Assembly (NCBI GenBank): GCA_029212275.1
Contig: JARGOI010000009.1
Location: forward strand, 12,033-20,136
Direction: 5' to 3'
DNA: 8,104 nt
DNA from: Thalassolituus sp.
GTDB taxonomy: Bacteria > Pseudomonadota > Gammaproteobacteria > Pseudomonadales > Oceanobacteraceae
Shown: positions 5,431 to 8,104 of the stretch, in pieces
Position numbering within the stretch: position 1 is the first letter of the stretch
Layout of the letters: the number at the start of each line of letters is the position of its first letter
The notes under the pieces: generated by a model
The model's input: only the letters and a program-made list of their open reading frames with translations
Told to the model about the DNA's origin: nothing
The model's database searches: none
Made by a program: the position numbers and the translations under genes

Positions 5431-7116
5431 TTATTCGACTGGGGTAATTGGGTGCTCAGGTGCTGCTGAAGTGAAGGGCAAAAAGACATCAAATCGCGCT
5501 CCGTGTCCTCGCGAATTTGGGGCGTAAGTGAGCTTACCATTATGATGGGAAGTAATAATAAAATACGACACGGACAGACCTAATCCGGTACCTTGGCTCA
5601 CTTCTTTTGTGGTAAAAAAGGGCTCGAAGATATGCTTGATGTGATTGTGTTCAATGCCCGGACCATTGTCCTCAATTACAAACGAAATGCCCGATTTTTG
5701 TGCCACCGCTTTAAAAATAATGGCCGGGTGCCAATCAACTTCGGCTGACTCAAATGCATCCAGCGCTTGCTGTGCATTACGTAATAAATTCACCAACACT
5801 TGTTGGATTTCGCTTGGAACGCATTCAAGGGTTTGTTGACGCAAGTCATCGCTGGCTAATACGGTAATATCCGTTAATGAAAAATCATTGCTAGCAATGG
5901 CCAACGTCGAATCCATTAACTCACCCACCGCAATAATGCGTTTATTTTGTTGATCATTACGAGCAAATTGCAGCATGTTTTTGATAATACCTGCCGCTCG
6001 TTCGCCAGCTTCTTGAATATGGTCGTAAAAAGTAAATACCGCGCGTTGTTCTAAATATTTTTGGACATCGTCTAATTCAATACCAATGCTGTCAGCAACC
6101 TCGACATTGGCATCTAATGACTGCTGGGTGCGGCGACGGATATTTTGTAGGTTTTGTAATATTGCACCAAGAGGATTATTAATTTCGTGCGCCATTCCCG
6201 CCGCTAAGCCACCAACCGTCATCATTTTTTCGGTTTGCACCATGATTTCTTCCATTTTATGTCGGTGACTAACGTCATCGATACGTACCACAATACGCGC
6301 TTGCTGCTGTTCTGAAAGTGGATAAACCAATACATGAGTAATCATCGACTGGGTAAAACTTGAAATCGCCAGTCGTTCCGCTTTTTGCAGCAATGCAGGA
6401 TGTGCCGGAGTTTTGGGTAGGAGGGCTACTTTTGTTAATTCTGGAATTAATTCGAGTAAAGGCAGCCCTTTTAATTGCGTATGGTCACGATTCAACCATT
6501 CGCCTGCTTGACGATTGCACTGCACAATATGGTTGCGTGAATCTAATGCAAAGAGTGCGGTAGGCATCGCATTTAAAATGCCATCCAATAGATTTTTGGT
6601 GTCTTGTAATTGGTTTTCAACGTCTTGTCTTATCGATATTTCATTGGCCAGCGCTTCGTTAATTGCTCGTGTTTCATTTGCCAACCTGGTGGCACGAATA
6701 CGAGCCATATCCGCTTTTTGATGGGCGATCAATAGATGTTGAGAGCGTTGATCTTTCACCCAAAATAAATCATTCAGAGTTTGAACCAATGGCTGAATAT
6801 CAGGATCGTTAGTCTGAATAACCACTGGTTTATCACTGGGTTGGTCTATGGCCGCAAGAATGTCCTGTTGCAGCGAGTGAAAAGAAATCAGTTGCCACTT
6901 GCGCAGCAATGCATACAAACCAAATAAACCTGACGTTGCGATTAACACTAAGAAGACAGCAAAAATAATAAATTCACTGGTCTTCAGAGAAATATTATTT
7001 TGCAGATATATTTGCCTCGCATACTCAATGGCGAACACGGAGATGCTGGTAAGGGTAATAATCATCAAAGAACAAATGACGATGATGGCCAACATGGCTT
7101 TATGACGAATCAGCAT
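5431..7116 (-). CDS. Membrane sensor histidine kinase (PAS-HisKA-HATPase), orphan
   Basis: Inner-membrane two-component sensor that would autophosphorylate a histidine and pass the phosphate to a response regulator not found in this window. Counting from ATG 7116 (561 residues): membrane helices at about 8-31 and 49-71 flank a short external loop, so the periplasmic sensing surface is tiny. A helical, coiled-coil-like linker (about 125-178) leads to a PAS-like domain (about 177-283, NAMPTALFALDS). HisKA has MAHEINNP with phospho-acceptor His310. The ATPase domain shows the N box (QQVLVNLLRNAQQAL, Asn443/Asn447), DNGPGI (483-488), FEPFFTTK (497-504) and GTGLGLS (509-515), so it should be active. 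A stretch of extra helix lies between HEINNP and NMLQFAR (383-388). ATG 7116 is preferred for AGG 8 nt upstream; TTG at 7137 is an alternative. panE ends 70 nt upstream, so co-transcription is possible. The signal is unknown. Confidence 0.92.
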   Translation of the reverse strand: MLIRHKAMLAIIVICSLMIITLTSISVFAIEYARQIYLQNNISLKTSEFIIFAVFLVLIATSGLFGLYALLRKWQLISFHSLQQDILAAIDQPSDKPVVIQTNDPDIQPLVQTLNDLFWVKDQRSQHLLIAHQKADMARIRATRLANETRAINEALANEISIRQDVENQLQDTKNLLDGILNAMPTALFALDSRNHIVQCNRQAGEWLNRDHTQLKGLPLLELIPELTKVALLPKTPAHPALLQKAERLAISSFTQSMITHVLVYPLSEQQQARIVVRIDDVSHRHKMEEIMVQTEKMMTVGGLAAGMAHEINNPLGAILQNLQNIRRRTQQSLDANVEVADSIGIELDDVQKYLEQRAVFTFYDHIQEAGERAAGIIKNMLQFARNDQQNKRIIAVGELMDSTLAIASNDFSLTDITVLASDDLRQQTLECVPSEIQQVLVNLLRNAQQALDAFESAEVDWHPAIIFKAVAQKSGISFVIEDNGPGIEHNHIKHIFEPFFTTKEVSQGTGLGLSVSYFIITSHHNGKLTYAPNSRGHGARFDVFLPFTSAAPEHPITPVE

Positions 7117-7186
7117 AGCGCATACCTGCTGCCGCAATAATGAATAAACAGCGCTGAAAAAATACAGTTATTGTGTTGATCTTCAT

Positions 7187-8104
7187 TCATTCGCTGACCG
7201 TCCCTGGGTCAAATAACTCATGTTGAGGTACCTGTGCAGAGTTCTGTGCCGAGTTCTCTTCACAATAAAGTGCCGAGTACAGTATCTGATTCAGCGGCGC
7301 CGACAATCCAATAAGTTGAGCTTGCTGTAATAAGTAGCCGGTAATATAGGGCAGTTCGGTGACTTTGTTTTTTAGAATGTCTTGTAATGTGGAAGAGCGA
7401 TTATTGGCAGTGAGTCGAGCCACGTTTTCGACATCTTGCAATAAGGTTTTGGTGACAGGCCATTGCAGAGCGTTGGCGATGGTCGACACTTCGTCGGCCA
7501 GTGCGACAAAGTGTGCATAATAGTCTGTATTGGTCAGAAGTTCGCCGTTGTGACAACGGTAAAAACCGGTGAGCGGATTAATAACCGCATTGATAACGAG
7601 TTTGCCATACAGTCTGGTTTTAATGTGCTCGTCATAAATAATTTTAGGCGGAAGTATGGGTTGTTTATCGCTATGCGCATCATCATTATGCGTGGTGACC
7701 GCTTGGTTCGATTCTTTACCCCAAGGCCCAGCGAATGTCTGACCAGCGCCTGCATAGATCACATGACCATTTTCTACATATGCGCCTTCGGTTGATGAGG
7801 CGACCCAAAGCTCAGTAGCGACTTGGTGTTTTGACAGCCAATCGCATACGGCTTGTTGTTGGCCCATGCCATTTTGCAACAACATAAGACGATCAATTTT
7901 ATCGAGCTTAGTGCGGATGGATTCCAGTGCTGTCAAGGTATCAGAGGCTTTGGTTGTTATCACTAACCAGTCTAACTGTTCATTCTCCCAAGACGGCAAC
8001 GACCATGCATGAGATTGACCTTGCTGATCAACGAACAGCAATTCACTCTGCTTGCGCTGCTGCACAAACAGAAGTTCATGTTGCCAATGGTGGGCCATTA
8101 AGGT
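7187..8104 (-). CDS. panE: 2-dehydropantoate 2-reductase (ketopantoate reductase), 5' end outside window
   Basis: Cytoplasmic NADPH-dependent reduction of ketopantoate to pantoate in pantothenate/CoA synthesis. Numbering from the Met codon at 8098, the protein shows DWLVITTKA (43-51), LLQNGMG (73-79), STEGAY (102-107), GKLVINAVINPLTGF (165-179) and SSTLQDI with TELPYITGYLL (235-257). By comparison with E. coli PanE, Lys166, Asn170, Asn174 and Glu248 correspond to the catalytic and substrate-binding Lys176, Asn180, Asn184 and Glu256. The N-terminal GxGxxG nucleotide-binding strand is missing and the frame stays open to the window edge, so the real start lies beyond 8104 (about 25-30 residues further); the internal Met is not the start. 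An extra hydrophilic stretch (about 128-150, asparagine/aspartate/histidine-rich) precedes the C-terminal domain. The tail carries a doubled NSAQ. ApbA/PanE-family proteins with other 2-oxoacid substrates exist, so the exact substrate is less certain. Confidence 0.88.
   Translation of the reverse strand, partial: TLMAHHWQHELLFVQQRKQSELLFVDQQGQSHAWSLPSWENEQLDWLVITTKASDTLTALESIRTKLDKIDRLMLLQNGMGQQQAVCDWLSKHQVATELWVASSTEGAYVENGHVIYAGAGQTFAGPWGKESNQAVTTHNDDAHSDKQPILPPKIIYDEHIKTRLYGKLVINAVINPLTGFYRCHNGELLTNTDYYAHFVALADEVSTIANALQWPVTKTLLQDVENVARLTANNRSSTLQDILKNKVTELPYITGYLLQQAQLIGLSAPLNQILYSALYCEENSAQNSAQVPQHELFDPGTVSE

Noticed and set aside
5261..5527. 88-codon + strand open frame opposite the riboswitch and kinase end
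   Set aside because: It lies antisense to the conserved riboswitch blocks and the kinase C-terminus, which explain the base composition; the protein is not recognisable and has no convincing ribosome site.
8096..8098. ATG at 8098 as the true start of the panE-like gene
   Set aside because: The NADPH-binding GxGxxG segment would be missing and the frame is open to the window edge, so the gene is cut by the window rather than truncated.

Overview
The window looks like ordinary chromosomal DNA of a gammaproteobacterium. The evidence is a full-length Slt70-type lytic transglycosylase, a CGFS monothiol glutaredoxin of the GrxD type, a BtuB-type outer-membrane vitamin B12 receptor (so a Gram-negative cell envelope), and moderate GC judged by eye. 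I cannot name a genus from sequence alone. No mobile element, CRISPR array, tRNA, rRNA or phage gene is visible, and coding density is high.

Layout. On the + strand, slt (18-2036) is followed after a 107-nt gap by grxD (2144-2464). That gap holds a perfect 9-bp inverted repeat and a plausible promoter. A symmetric A-run/GC-stem/T-run hairpin (2483-2510) ends grxD and, read the other way, the opposing operon. On the - strand, reading right to left, come a 3'-terminal part of a panE-like ketopantoate reductase (7187 to beyond the right edge), an orphan membrane sensor histidine kinase (5431-7116), a long regulatory leader (about 5012-5430), btuB (3158-5011) and a PduO-type cobalamin adenosyltransferase (2562-3134).

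The most informative part is the B12 module. A consensus-like sigma70 promoter lies just after the kinase stop codon. It should start transcription a few bases before a complete, canonical cobalamin riboswitch aptamer, whose conserved blocks GGGAA, CCCCCGCAACGGT, GCCACTG, GGGAAGGC and the B12 box are all present. Downstream of the aptamer are two mutually exclusive stems and a hairpin that captures the btuB Shine-Dalgarno bases. This suggests that B12 shuts down translation of btuB. The pduO gene follows 23 nt after btuB and nearly shares its ribosome-binding region. The two genes form an uptake-plus-activation unit: BtuB imports corrinoid across the outer membrane, and PduO turns cob(I)alamin into adenosylcobalamin.

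The other genes are housekeeping: murein turnover (slt), iron-sulfur cluster handling (grxD) and pantothenate synthesis (panE). The histidine kinase has no response regulator inside the window and its signal is unknown. I found no clearly undescribed system. The items most worth checking are the switching architecture of the riboswitch leader and the insertion-bearing dimerisation domain of the orphan kinase.
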